A stretch of DNA of 53,839 bases from CAYMRL01 sp964398985 (GTDB lineage: Bacteria; Deinococcota; Deinococci; Deinococcales; Trueperaceae), in contig CAYNOS010000014.1 of the NCBI GenBank assembly GCA_964398985.1, positions 1 through 53,839 on the forward strand, given 5' to 3'. Within the stretch, counting starts at the first letter, position 1; each line of letters opens with the position of its first letter. The position numbers and the translations under genes are program-made. A model generated the notes under the pieces. That model saw only the letters and a list, made by a program, of their open reading frames with translations. It had not been told where the DNA came from and did not search any database. Of the stretch, positions 43,803 through 53,839 are shown in pieces.

Positions 43803-44909
43803 ATGAGGATCGAGCGTGTCGAGATGTTCGAGGTGAAGGCGGACCTGGCGTTCCGCTTCGAGACGAGCTTCGGGGTCGAGAGCGACCTGCGCAAGGTGCT
43901 CCTGGTGGTGCACAGCCAGGGTCTCGAAGGTTACGGCGAGGTCACCGCAGGCAACGTGCCCGGCTACAGCTACGAGACCACATCGACTTCCTGGGTCGCG
44001 CTCGAGGAGTACGTGCTGCCGCGAGTCGTCGGCCGCGACTTCGACACGCCCGCCCAGCTGCTCGCCGAACTGTCCGGCATCCGCGGTCACAACATGGCGG
44101 TCGGCGCCCTCGAAGCGGCGTTCTGGGATCTGCAGGCCAAGGCCGCGGGAATGCCGCTGTGGCAGTTCCTCGGCGGCACTCGCACCGACATCGAGGTTGG
44201 AGCTTCCCTCGGCATCCAGCTGAGCGTCGAAGACACCGTCGCGATCGCTCAGCGTCACGTCGACCAGGGTTACCGGCGCTTGAAGTTCAAGATCAAGCCC
44301 GGCTGGGACGTCAAGCCGTTGGCGGCGGTGCGCTCGGCCCTACCGGACGCCGCGCTGACGGTCGACGCCAACAGCGCCTACGCGCTGACCGACGTGCGCG
44401 TGTTCGAGGAGCTCGACGAGCTGGGGCTCGACTACATCGAGCAGCCGCTAGCTCACGACGACCTCGTGGATCACGCCGAACTGCAGGCGATGCTGCGCAC
44501 CCCCATCTGCCTCGACGAGTCGGTTCACTCGGCGGCCGACGCCCGCAAGGGCCTGGCCTTGGGTGCCGGCCGCGTCATCAACCTGAAGGTCGGCAGGGTG
44601 CGCGGGCTGCTCGAGTCGCGCAGGGTTCACGACGTGGCTCTCGCCTTCGGGGCGCCCGTGTGGTGCGGCGGCATGCTCGAGCTGGGCGTCGGACGAGCTC
44701 TCAACTTGCACATGAGCAGTCTCGAGAACTTCACGCTGCCCGGCGACACCGCCAGCGCCACGCGCTACTGGGGCGACAGCGACATCGTCGAGCAACGCCT
44801 CGACGCCGTGGACGGCGTGCAGAAGGTGCCCCAGGACGGGCCCGGGCTCGGCGTCACGCTCAAGCGCCAGCAGATCGAGCGCACGCTGGTGAGGTCCGCC
44901 GAGTTCTGA
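43803..44909 (+). CDS. o-Succinylbenzoate synthase / N-succinylamino acid racemase family enolase
   Basis: 368 residues from ATG 43803 (TTGGAGGCttcg upstream). KxK motif K161/K163 (LKFKIKPGWD), metal ligands D188 (VDANSAY), E213 (IEQPL), D238/E239 (LDES), and a Lys near 262 (NLKVGR). This is the MenC/NSAR branch. In Deinococcus the NSAR enzymes have been studied for racemisation; menaquinone synthesis is the other option. The neighbouring genes do not decide. Confidence 0.93.
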   Translation: MRIERVEMFEVKADLAFRFETSFGVESDLRKVLLVVHSQGLEGYGEVTAGNVPGYSYETTSTSWVALEEYVLPRVVGRDFDTPAQLLAELSGIRGHNMAVGALEAAFWDLQAKAAGMPLWQFLGGTRTDIEVGASLGIQLSVEDTVAIAQRHVDQGYRRLKFKIKPGWDVKPLAAVRSALPDAALTVDANSAYALTDVRVFEELDELGLDYIEQPLAHDDLVDHAELQAMLRTPICLDESVHSAADARKGLALGAGRVINLKVGRVRGLLESRRVHDVALAFGAPVWCGGMLELGVGRALNLHMSSLENFTLPGDTASATRYWGDSDIVEQRLDAVDGVQKVPQDGPGLGVTLKRQQIERTLVRSAEF

Positions 44910-44918
44910 GGCCTTCGT

Positions 44919-45788
44919 TCAAGCCCGGGTGGAGCCGAGCTCGAGAGCCGCGATGAGCTTCGCGTGCAGGCGGCCGTTGCTGGCCACCAGCACCGGGTCG
45001 CCAAGCCGGTGCGGGGCGTCGTTGGCGCCGGTGACCGTGCCGCCCGCTTCGCGGACGATCAAGACGCCGGCCGCCACGTCCCACGGCTGCAGGGTCAGCT
45101 CCCAGAAGCCGTCGAGCCTGCCGCAAGCCACGTAACACAGGTCGAGCGCGGCGGCTCCGGGGCGCCTCACCGAGCGGACCTTCGGCAGCATCCGCGCGAA
45201 CACCTCGATGTTGCGGTAGATGTCGCTCTCGACGTAGGCGAAGCCGGTGGCCAGCAGCGCGCTGCGGAGCACGGTCTCGCTGGAGACGCTGAGCCGCTCC
45301 CCGTTGCGCCGGGCGCCCTCGCCGCGCACGGCCGTGAAGAGCTCGTTGCGCTCGCTGTCGAGCACGACCCCGACGAGCAGCTCGCCGTCGAGCTCGAGAC
45401 CGATCGAGACGCAGTAGAACGGGAAGCCGTGAGCGTAGTTGATGGTGCCGTCCAGGGGATCCACGACCCAGCGGGGCACCCCGGCCGCGGGCTTCGCGTC
45501 GGCGTCGCCTACCACGCTGCCGAAGCTCGCCCCGGCCTCCTCGCCCAGCATCTGGTGGTGAGGATAGGCGCCCAGCAGGACCTCCTTGATGCGTTGCTCG
45601 CTGAGCGCGTCGACGCGCGTGACGAGGTCGACGTCGCTCGATTTGGTGCGCACATCCAGCTCGCGGCCGCGCTCCCCGAGATGAATGGCGGCCGCCGCCC
45701 TGGCGGCGGTGATCGCGACGTCCAGGTACTCGTTGAGTTCGGCGCTGCCAGGAATCTCAGCCCGCGTCGACAGTCTCTTCTTCGGCAT
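44919..45788 (-). CDS. suhB: Inositol-monophosphatase-family phosphatase (SuhB-like)
   Basis: 289 residues from ATG 45788. Metal motifs: LGEEAG, WVVDPLDGTINYAHGFP and LQPWDVAAG. It removes phosphate from inositol-1-phosphate or similar sugar phosphates. It is the last gene of an operon; its start overlaps the ndh end by 32 bases. Confidence 0.94.
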   Translation of the reverse strand: MPKKRLSTRAEIPGSAELNEYLDVAITAARAAAAIHLGERGRELDVRTKSSDVDLVTRVDALSEQRIKEVLLGAYPHHQMLGEEAGASFGSVVGDADAKPAAGVPRWVVDPLDGTINYAHGFPFYCVSIGLELDGELLVGVVLDSERNELFTAVRGEGARRNGERLSVSSETVLRSALLATGFAYVESDIYRNIEVFARMLPKVRSVRRPGAAALDLCYVACGRLDGFWELTLQPWDVAAGVLIVREAGGTVTGANDAPHRLGDPVLVASNGRLHAKLIAALELGSTRA

Positions 45789-47115
45789 GCGCGACTGTAC
45801 CAACGGCGGACTCGAATGCGGCATCGTAGTGCCAGCCGGAACTCTGCTCAGCGAGGGGCCCAGCGCCCATGATCAGCCGCGCGTGGCGATCAAAGGTGAA
45901 GTAGTTGTAGGCCCAGCTGATGAACGCCGACAGGCGGTTGCGGAAGCCCGGTAGGTAGATGAGATGGAGGAACAGCCATCCCAGCCATCCCAGGAAGCCG
46001 CGCAGTCTCAGCCCAGCGAACATCGGCGAGAGCTCGGCGACCCCGGAGCTGCGTCCCACGATCGCCATGCTGCCGAGGTCGCGGTACTTGAAGCGCTCGG
46101 GAGCGCGACGCTGCAACCTCCTGCGAATCGTTCTGGCGGCGTGCTTGCCGCCTTGAATGGCGACCTGCGCGACCTGCGGCAGGAGCGCTCCGGCTTCGTC
46201 GGTGGCCCCAGCCATGTCGCCCACTACGAACACCTCGCGGTGCTCCGAGAGGCTGAGGTCGTCCTCCACGAGCAGTCTTCCGCCGCGCGTCTGCGGGCTG
46301 CCCAGCACGTCGGCCAGTGGGTGCGCCCGGACGCCGGCCGCCCACACCACCGTCTGACTGGGTATCAGCTCGCCGGAACGCAGCGTCACCGAGCGGTCGG
46401 TCACGCTCGCCACGGTGGCGCTGAGCCGGACGTCGACCCCGCGGTCTCTGAGCACGCGCTCGGTGTAGCGCCGCGAGCGTTGACCGAAGGTCGGCAGCAC
46501 CTCGGGCCCGCCCTCGATCAGCACGACGCGCGCCAGGCGCAGGTCGAGCTCGGGGTAGTCGGCGGGCAGCACCCGCTGGAACAGCTCGGTGAGTGCACCG
46601 GCCATCTCGACACCGGTCGGTCCCGCCCCGACGATCACGAAGGTCAACGCACCCTCGTCGATGGCTGACGGGTCGATGGCGGCGCGCTCGAAGCGGCGGA
46701 GAATGTGGCTGCGCAGGTGAGTGGCGCGATCCAGGCTCTTGAGCACGAAAGCGTGCTCGCGCGCGCCCGCGACTCCGAAGTCGGCGTAGACGGCGCCGGC
46801 CGCGACCACCAGGAAGTCGTAAGCGACGCTGCCGCCATCCGCCAAGGTCACCTTGCGGGCGACCAGGTCTACGTTGGTCACGCGGCCGTTGCGGAACCGG
46901 AAGTTCTGCTGGCGGACGAAGACCTGCCGGACCTGGTGGGCGACGTCACCACTGTCGAGTGCCGAGGTGGCGACCTGGTAGAGCAGCGGCTGGAAGGTGT
47001 GGAAGTTGTTGGCGTCGATCAGCAGGACGTCGACGGGGGCATGCTTCAGCGCCTTGGCGGCGTTGAGGCCACCGAACCCGGCACCGATCACCACGACCTT
47101 GGGGCGCTCCGCCAT
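45757..47115 (-). CDS. ndh: Type 2 NADH:quinone oxidoreductase
   Basis: 452 residues from ATG 47115. FAD motif VVVIGAGFGGLNAA, NAD motif FVIVGAGPTGVEMAG, VVWAAGVRA and FVVGDMAGATD. C-terminal hydrophobic and aromatic segments (GWLGWLFLHLIYLP) anchor it to the inner membrane. It passes electrons from NADH to quinone without pumping. It shares one base with the sdaAA stop (TGATG). Confidence 0.95.
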   Translation of the reverse strand: MAERPKVVVIGAGFGGLNAAKALKHAPVDVLLIDANNFHTFQPLLYQVATSALDSGDVAHQVRQVFVRQQNFRFRNGRVTNVDLVARKVTLADGGSVAYDFLVVAAGAVYADFGVAGAREHAFVLKSLDRATHLRSHILRRFERAAIDPSAIDEGALTFVIVGAGPTGVEMAGALTELFQRVLPADYPELDLRLARVVLIEGGPEVLPTFGQRSRRYTERVLRDRGVDVRLSATVASVTDRSVTLRSGELIPSQTVVWAAGVRAHPLADVLGSPQTRGGRLLVEDDLSLSEHREVFVVGDMAGATDEAGALLPQVAQVAIQGGKHAARTIRRRLQRRAPERFKYRDLGSMAIVGRSSGVAELSPMFAGLRLRGFLGWLGWLFLHLIYLPGFRNRLSAFISWAYNYFTFDRHARLIMGAGPLAEQSSGWHYDAAFESAVGTVAHAEEETVDAG

Positions 47116-47957
47116 CAGCGCGACATCTCGAGCGCGATGCGCCGCCCCGTCGGGGTGTCGGCGATGCCGCCCTCGCCGGTCTCGCGCAGTTCCGGCGGCA
47201 GCATCCTGCCCACCGAAGCCATCGCGTAGATCACCTCGTCGGGCGGGATCACCGACTCGATGCCGGCCAGCGCCAATTGCGCGGAGCTGATGGCATGCAC
47301 CGCGTAGAAGGCGTTGCGCGACACGCACGGCACCTCGACGTAGCCGCCGACCGGGTCGCAGACCAGGCCGATGGTGTTCATCAGGGCCATCGCGCCGGCA
47401 TGCACAGCCGCCTTGGCGTCGCCGCCGAGCAGTTCGGTGACCGCCGCGGCCGCCATCGCGGCGCTCGAACCGATCTCGGCCTGACAGCCGCCGGTCGAGC
47501 CGGCGATGAACATGCTCTGGCTGATGATCTCGCCCAGGCCGGCCGCCAGGATCAGCGGCATCACCAGCTCCTCGTCAGGGATCTTGAGGTGATCGGCGAC
47601 GCCGATGAGGGCTCCGGGCACGGTGCCGGCGCTGCCGGCGGTCGGTGCAGCGACGATGCGTCCCATGCGGGCGTTCTCTTCGTTGACGGCCATCGCGTAC
47701 GCCTGGACCCGCTTCAGGAGCGGCGCACCGAGCTTGTCTTCGGAGTCGGCCAGGGTCTTGGCGTTCCAGCCGACCATCCCGGTGCGGCTCGGGGCGGTCG
47801 TCGCCAGCCCGCGGTCGATGGAGTCGCGCATCTCGAGGATGCGTCCGGCCATCGCGGCGAGCAGCGCGCGGCGCGCCTCGGGGTCGTCTCCGACCTCGTT
47901 GTGGAGCACCGCCTCGGAGGCCCTGCCGGTGACCTGCAGCAGATCGTTGAGCTTCAT
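47115..47957 (-). CDS. sdaAA: L-serine dehydratase, alpha subunit (Fe-S)
   Basis: About 280 residues from ATG 47957 (MKLNDLLQVTG), with CGGAGGaag before it; ATG 47975 is possible. Cys ligands of the 4Fe-4S cluster: STGGCQAEIGSS, LVCDPVGG, VPCVSRN. With the beta subunit it deaminates L-serine to pyruvate and ammonia. Confidence 0.95.
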   Translation of the reverse strand: MKLNDLLQVTGRASEAVLHNEVGDDPEARRALLAAMAGRILEMRDSIDRGLATTAPSRTGMVGWNAKTLADSEDKLGAPLLKRVQAYAMAVNEENARMGRIVAAPTAGSAGTVPGALIGVADHLKIPDEELVMPLILAAGLGEIISQSMFIAGSTGGCQAEIGSSAAMAAAAVTELLGGDAKAAVHAGAMALMNTIGLVCDPVGGYVEVPCVSRNAFYAVHAISSAQLALAGIESVIPPDEVIYAMASVGRMLPPELRETGEGGIADTPTGRRIALEMSR

Positions 47958-47987
47958 CTTCCTCCGTCCGGACATCGCCGCGGGGGC

Positions 47988-48668
47988 TCAGATGGCGCTG
48001 TCTCCTCCGTGCATCACGTCAGGCAGCGCCCGCAACCAGTGTATGTACGGAAGCGTCGCGAGGTAGTCCAGGGCGTACTGAGCAAGACGCTTGTCGACCT
48101 CGATCGACATCATCGCGTGCCCGCCGCGCCGCTCCCTGGCCGAGAAGAGCGCGCCGATGTTGCCGTTGTCGTCGGCGATCACGGCGGCCACCCGCGCGAT
48201 CACGCCCGGCCTGTCGGTGTGGAGGGCCAACAGCGTGTGCGAGGAACCACTGAAGCGCGCGTCGAAGCCGTTGACGCGGGAGATCTGGACGAACCCGCCG
48301 CCGAGGCTCGAGCCTTGCAGCGCGACGTGCTCGTCATCGGCGTCGACTTCGATCAGCACGCTGTTCGGGTGCACGTCGCCGAGGTCGGCCGTGGCGAACT
48401 CGAAGTCGAGGCCAGCGGCACGCGCGTGCTCGAAGGCGTCGCGGATGCGCGGATCGTCCGGGAAGCAGCCGAGTATTCCGGCCACCAGCGCCAGGTCGGT
48501 GCCGTGTCCCTTGGCGGTCTTGGCGAACGAACCGTGCAGCACGAAGCGGGCGCGCCGCGGCGGGGTCAGCAGCAGGTGACGGGTGAGCAGCGCCAGCCGG
48601 CAGGCGCCGGCGGTGTGCGAGCTGGACGGCCCGACCATGACGGGCCCGATCTGATCTAGCAGCGACAT
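47988..48668 (-). CDS. sdaAB: L-serine dehydratase, beta subunit (Fe-S)
   Basis: 226 residues. The N-terminal SDH-beta block is IGPVMVGPSSSHTAGACRLAL, the HGSFAKTAKGHGTDLALVAG segment follows, and the C-terminal ACT domain (LLALHTDRPGVIARVAAVIADD) may sense serine. First gene of the operon; TAGACT lies ten bases before the ATG. Confidence 0.95.
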   Translation of the reverse strand: MSLLDQIGPVMVGPSSSHTAGACRLALLTRHLLLTPPRRARFVLHGSFAKTAKGHGTDLALVAGILGCFPDDPRIRDAFEHARAAGLDFEFATADLGDVHPNSVLIEVDADDEHVALQGSSLGGGFVQISRVNGFDARFSGSSHTLLALHTDRPGVIARVAAVIADDNGNIGALFSARERRGGHAMMSIEVDKRLAQYALDYLATLPYIHWLRALPDVMHGGDSAI

Positions 48669-48774
48669 CTCAGGCGTCAGTCTAGCCCCGCGGGTAGCGA
48701 CGGCAGCGGCGGCGCGAGCCGAAGCTCAACGCCGCCGCGGGTGCCCGCCGAAGCAGGCGGCCGAACGTTCGCGA

Positions 48775-49068
48775 CTACTTGCGAACGCGATCCTTGAGCC
48801 CCTTGCCGGGCTTGAATGCCGGGTACTTGCTGGCGGGGATCTTGATCTTGTCGGTGGTACCGGGCTTGACGCCGGTGCGGGCCTTGCGCTTGCGCACCTC
48901 GAAGGTGCCGAAGCCGGTCAGCTGAACCTTGGAGCCCTTGTCGAGCGCGGCGCTGATCCGGTCAAGCATCGAGTCCATCACTTGCTTGACGTCCTTCTTG
49001 GTCAGCTTTGTCGAGCCTGCCACCAGGTCTACCAGGTCAGCCTTGGACACAGTCTTGGCCTTGGCCAT
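48775..49068 (-). CDS. hup: HU-family DNA-binding protein
   Basis: 97 residues from ATG 49068 (AAGGAGGagtgc upstream). HU fold: KADLVDLVAGSTKLTKKDVKQVMDSM, VQLTGFGTFEVRKRKARTGVKPGT, and the tail IPASKYPAFKPGKGLKDRV. It bends and packs DNA. A slightly extended Lys/Ala N-terminus (MAKAKTVS) is usual in Deinococcota. Confidence 0.97.
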   Translation of the reverse strand: MAKAKTVSKADLVDLVAGSTKLTKKDVKQVMDSMLDRISAALDKGSKVQLTGFGTFEVRKRKARTGVKPGTTDKIKIPASKYPAFKPGKGLKDRVRK

Positions 49069-49099
49069 GCACTCCTCCTTAAACGGGTTCTTCGGCAGC

Positions 49100-49128
49100 A
49101 CTGTAGCAGACGCTCTCGCCCGTGGCAA
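49100..49128 (-). promoter_or_regulatory. hup promoter
   Basis: Minus strand TTGCCA (49128-49123), 17-base spacer, TACAGT (49105-49100). It gives a leader of about 25 bases with a strong ribosome site. Confidence 0.75.
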
Positions 49129-49168
49129 GCCAGAAACCAAGTCTGTCACGGGATTTATCGGATTTCAC

Positions 49169-49196
49169 ACGCCGTCTTCAAGTGTGGGACGGCGTT
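49169..49196 (-). terminator. Hairpin at the end of plsC
   Basis: ACGCCGTC (49169-49176) and GACGGCGT (49189-49196). The plsC stop (49178-49180) lies in the loop. Weak T tract; termination is possible. Confidence 0.45.
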
Positions 49197-49798
49197 TCTG
49201 AGGCAGCCGGCAGCGGTTTGGGGAGAAGTGAGCCTATCTCCTCGGCCAGCGCGGCCGTCAGGGCCGACACTGCTGAGCGGTCGGCGGCGGAGGCCTCGAG
49301 CGGCAGCCCGAAGCTGACGACGAAGCGCCGCCCCTCGCGCCAGATCGCGGCCGGCAGCAACCGCGCGCCGCTGCGAGCCGCCAGGAAGGCGGCGCCGTCG
49401 AACGCCGTGCCGGCCGCGGCGTTGCGGGTGCCCTCGATGAACACCCCGATCGCGCGACCCTGCTGGAGCCGCCTCAACGCCTCCTTGATGGCGCCGAGGT
49501 CGTTGCCCTCCCGATCGACGGGGAAGGCTCTGAGGCCGCGCAGGATGGCTGCCGGGAACGGCTTCCGGAACAGCTCGCGCTTGGCCATGAACTCGAGCTT
49601 GCGGTTGATGGCGACCCCCACCACGGGCGGGTCCCAGGCGCTGACGTGGTTGCAGGCGACCACCAGCGGTCCCTGCCGCGGCACGTTGTCGAGACCACGG
49701 CGCGACAAGCCGAAGAACAGACTCACGAAAGCGCGCACCAGGAAGATCGCGGTCGGCATCAGCCAGCGCGGTGAGAACAAGCGTTCGAGCAGTGTCAC
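49178..49798 (-). CDS. plsC: 1-acyl-sn-glycerol-3-phosphate acyltransferase (PlsC)
   Basis: 206 residues, GTG start. The catalytic H51-x4-D56 (NHVSAWD) and the phosphate-binding EGTR at 122-125 are clear. It makes phosphatidic acid at the inner membrane. It starts four bases after the YihY-family gene, in a three-gene operon. Confidence 0.94.
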   Translation of the reverse strand: MTLLERLFSPRWLMPTAIFLVRAFVSLFFGLSRRGLDNVPRQGPLVVACNHVSAWDPPVVGVAINRKLEFMAKRELFRKPFPAAILRGLRAFPVDREGNDLGAIKEALRRLQQGRAIGVFIEGTRNAAAGTAFDGAAFLAARSGARLLPAAIWREGRRFVVSFGLPLEASAADRSAVSALTAALAEEIGSLLPKPLPAASETPSHT

Positions 49799-49802
49799 AC
49801 GC

Positions 49803-50753
49803 TCATTCTAGGGCCTCTGGCAGGTCCCCGGAGGCGGCGCTTACGGCCTCCGCCCTCTTGTCGAGTTGCCTGGCGCTGACCTCCGCTGCTATCGCGGCGC
49901 CGACCAGGAACAGCAGCAGCGCCAAGTACAGCCACAGCAGTATCGCCAGCAGGCTGGTGATGAAGCCGTAGATGAGGTTGAAGCGCTCGGGGTTGAACGT
50001 CACGACCAGCAGCTCCCGCATCACCCCGATGCCGAGCGCGGAGGCGGTGGCGCCCGCCAGCGCTCCCCACCAGGTGCTGACGCGCCTCGGCAGGTACCTG
50101 AACGCCAGCGTGAACGCCGTGATGGTGATGACCACGCGCACCTGCCGGACTCCAGCCAGCGGCTCGAAGTCGACGAGCGGCTGCGGCAGGCCGATGCCGC
50201 GCGTGATGAACCACTGCTGTGCCTGGTCGCCGAACTGCCTGAGCGCCGTCAGGAGGGCGTCGCCGATGACCTCGACTCCGATGACCGCGGCCACGCTGCC
50301 GACCAGAGCCATGGCGACCAGCCGCTTGCGCCAGAAGGTGCGCTTCTCGCTGACCTCGAAGATCACCTCGAGAGCGTGCTGCAGCGAGGTGAAGAAGTTC
50401 CCGCTGGCCCACACCAGCACCGCCAGCGAGACGATCGTCCGCAGCACGGCTCCCTGACCCAGCTCGTTCACCACCAGATCGAAGCTGCTGGTGACCAGGT
50501 CGGCGGCGTCCACCTGCAGCGGCAGCGCCTGGCCGACCAGGTCGGTGAGGGCGTTGCGGTAGTCGTCTGCGAGTTCGGGGCGGCGTCTCAGCGCCACCCC
50601 CAGCCAGCCGCCGAGCAGCAGCAGCAGAGGGCCCAGCGAGAAGGCGGCGTAGTAGGCGAGACCGGCCGCCAACATCTGAAGGCGGCTGCGGTGGGCCCTG
50701 GCGTAGATCGACTTGACGAACGCGAAGCCAGTGCGGCCGGCCCGACGGATCAC
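49803..50753 (-). CDS. YihY/virulence-factor BrkB-family membrane protein
   Basis: 316 residues with about six helices: MLAAGLAYYAAFSLGPLLLLLGGWLG, VLVWASGNFFTSLQHALEVIFEV and SLLAILLWLYLALLLFLVGAAIAAEV, typical of YihY proteins (once called RNase BN). Function not settled. Lies 4 bases after the small membrane protein gene and before plsC. Confidence 0.92.
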   Translation of the reverse strand: MIRRAGRTGFAFVKSIYARAHRSRLQMLAAGLAYYAAFSLGPLLLLLGGWLGVALRRRPELADDYRNALTDLVGQALPLQVDAADLVTSSFDLVVNELGQGAVLRTIVSLAVLVWASGNFFTSLQHALEVIFEVSEKRTFWRKRLVAMALVGSVAAVIGVEVIGDALLTALRQFGDQAQQWFITRGIGLPQPLVDFEPLAGVRQVRVVITITAFTLAFRYLPRRVSTWWGALAGATASALGIGVMRELLVVTFNPERFNLIYGFITSLLAILLWLYLALLLFLVGAAIAAEVSARQLDKRAEAVSAASGDLPEALE

Positions 50754-50757
50754 GAGG

Positions 50758-51246
50758 TCAGTGGGCCCGCTGCCGCCGCCGGTCGAGGAAGAGCGCGATC
50801 AAGACGCCGCCGAACCCGACCAGCAGGTGCAGCAGCACCCAGTTGCTCTCCTGGCCGAGCCACGGCAGCGAGACCTCGAACAGCGATTGGCCGGACAGGC
50901 GCCAAGCCGCCAGCGCCGGCACCACCAGCAGCACCGGCGAGACCACCAGGGCGGGCACGCGCCAGGCGAACTCGAGGCCGAGCATGGCCAGCAGGTTGCC
51001 GCTGAGCACGATCGGCAGCATGATCAGCCAATCCGGATCGCCCCTGACGAGCCCCAGCGGGGGCGCCAGCAACGCCGTCAGGTAGGCGGCCGGCATGCCG
51101 GCCGCGCCGAACGCCAGGTACGCGCACAAGGCGATGCCGAGGCTGCGGTAGAGGAGTGGCAGCGGAGCCAGCGCGAACGCCAGTGCCGCCAGGAAGATGA
51201 ACAACGCGACGAACAGACGCTGAGGCATCGGCGCCGTGCGGATCAT
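50758..51246 (-). CDS. Small multi-pass membrane protein, unknown
   Basis: 162 residues with about five hydrophobic helices, starting MPQRLFVALFIFLAALAFALAPLPLLYR and ending in a basic tail. First gene of the operon with YihY and plsC. No family recognised. Confidence 0.75.
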   Translation of the reverse strand: MIRTAPMPQRLFVALFIFLAALAFALAPLPLLYRSLGIALCAYLAFGAAGMPAAYLTALLAPPLGLVRGDPDWLIMLPIVLSGNLLAMLGLEFAWRVPALVVSPVLLVVPALAAWRLSGQSLFEVSLPWLGQESNWVLLHLLVGFGGVLIALFLDRRRQRAH

Positions 51247-51282
51247 CGAAAGTGGCCTCGGATCACGGCAGCATGTTACCGC

Positions 51283-53839
<2,557 letters not shown>

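Overview
The window is about 54 kb of high-G+C bacterial chromosome. It is most likely from the Deinococcota, close to Truepera. The best marker is the 914-residue surface protein at 29248-31992: a signal peptide, one SLH domain, a coiled coil and a long beta-barrel, which is the SlpA layout of Deinococcus and Thermus. A second marker is the large number of genes whose -10 box (TANNNT) lies 5-7 bases before the start codon. That is the signature of leaderless mRNAs, which are abundant in Deinococcus. Monomeric isocitrate dehydrogenase, ThyX and a DinB/YfiT-type thiol transferase also fit. I see no phage, insertion sequence, CRISPR array, tRNA or rRNA.

Layout. 1-8400 is accessory-looking. It holds a DNA-methyltransferase-like protein with an odd catalytic motif, divergent from two overlapping unknown genes; a zinc-ribbon-like protein; an ArsR-SRPBCC fusion with its operator; DUF4287/DUF5655; an M23 peptidase; a LysE exporter; a CPBP protease; a DinB/YfiT protein; and a MerR metal sensor followed by a 30-32 residue cysteine peptide. 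8700-15435 has a lipoprotein, monomeric icd, a methyltransferase, and a PQQ-type sugar dehydrogenase paired with a cytochrome c. 15537-27421 is a plus-strand housekeeping run: rplU-rpmA, obgE, yqeK, an LCP glycopolymer ligase, rsfS-yraN-trpF, a cupin, a carboxyltransferase, a BatA-like protein, rodA and a MIP18-family Fe-S protein. 27418-28851 is rlmH-thyX. 28852-32070 is slpA with a long leader and a strong terminator. 32081-43753 carries a lipid kinase, a beta-helix protein, rhomboid, hpf, HxlR, a response regulator, minD-minE, pcrA, a HAD phosphatase and a split MnmC (mnmD plus an FAD oxidoreductase). 43803-53839 holds an OSBS/NSAR enolase, the overlapping operon sdaAB-sdaAA-ndh-suhB, hup, plsC, a YihY protein, a small membrane protein and uvrA, which runs off the right edge.

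The most original observations are: (1) the merR operon, with a textbook 19-bp-spacer promoter and a perfect dyad, driving a tiny 11-12 cysteine peptide that could be a new metallothionein-like chelator; (2) the ArsR-SRPBCC fusion, whose operator contains its own extended -10 and start codon, and which has a perfect internal ribosome site exactly at the domain junction; (3) the slpA leader, holding a 46-codon ORF with a full Shine-Dalgarno that stops 7 bases before slpA; (4) a cluster of four DnaA-box-like sites far from any dnaA; and (5) the window-wide set of leaderless promoters, which also fixes many start codons. All calls come from reading sequence motifs; no database search was run.
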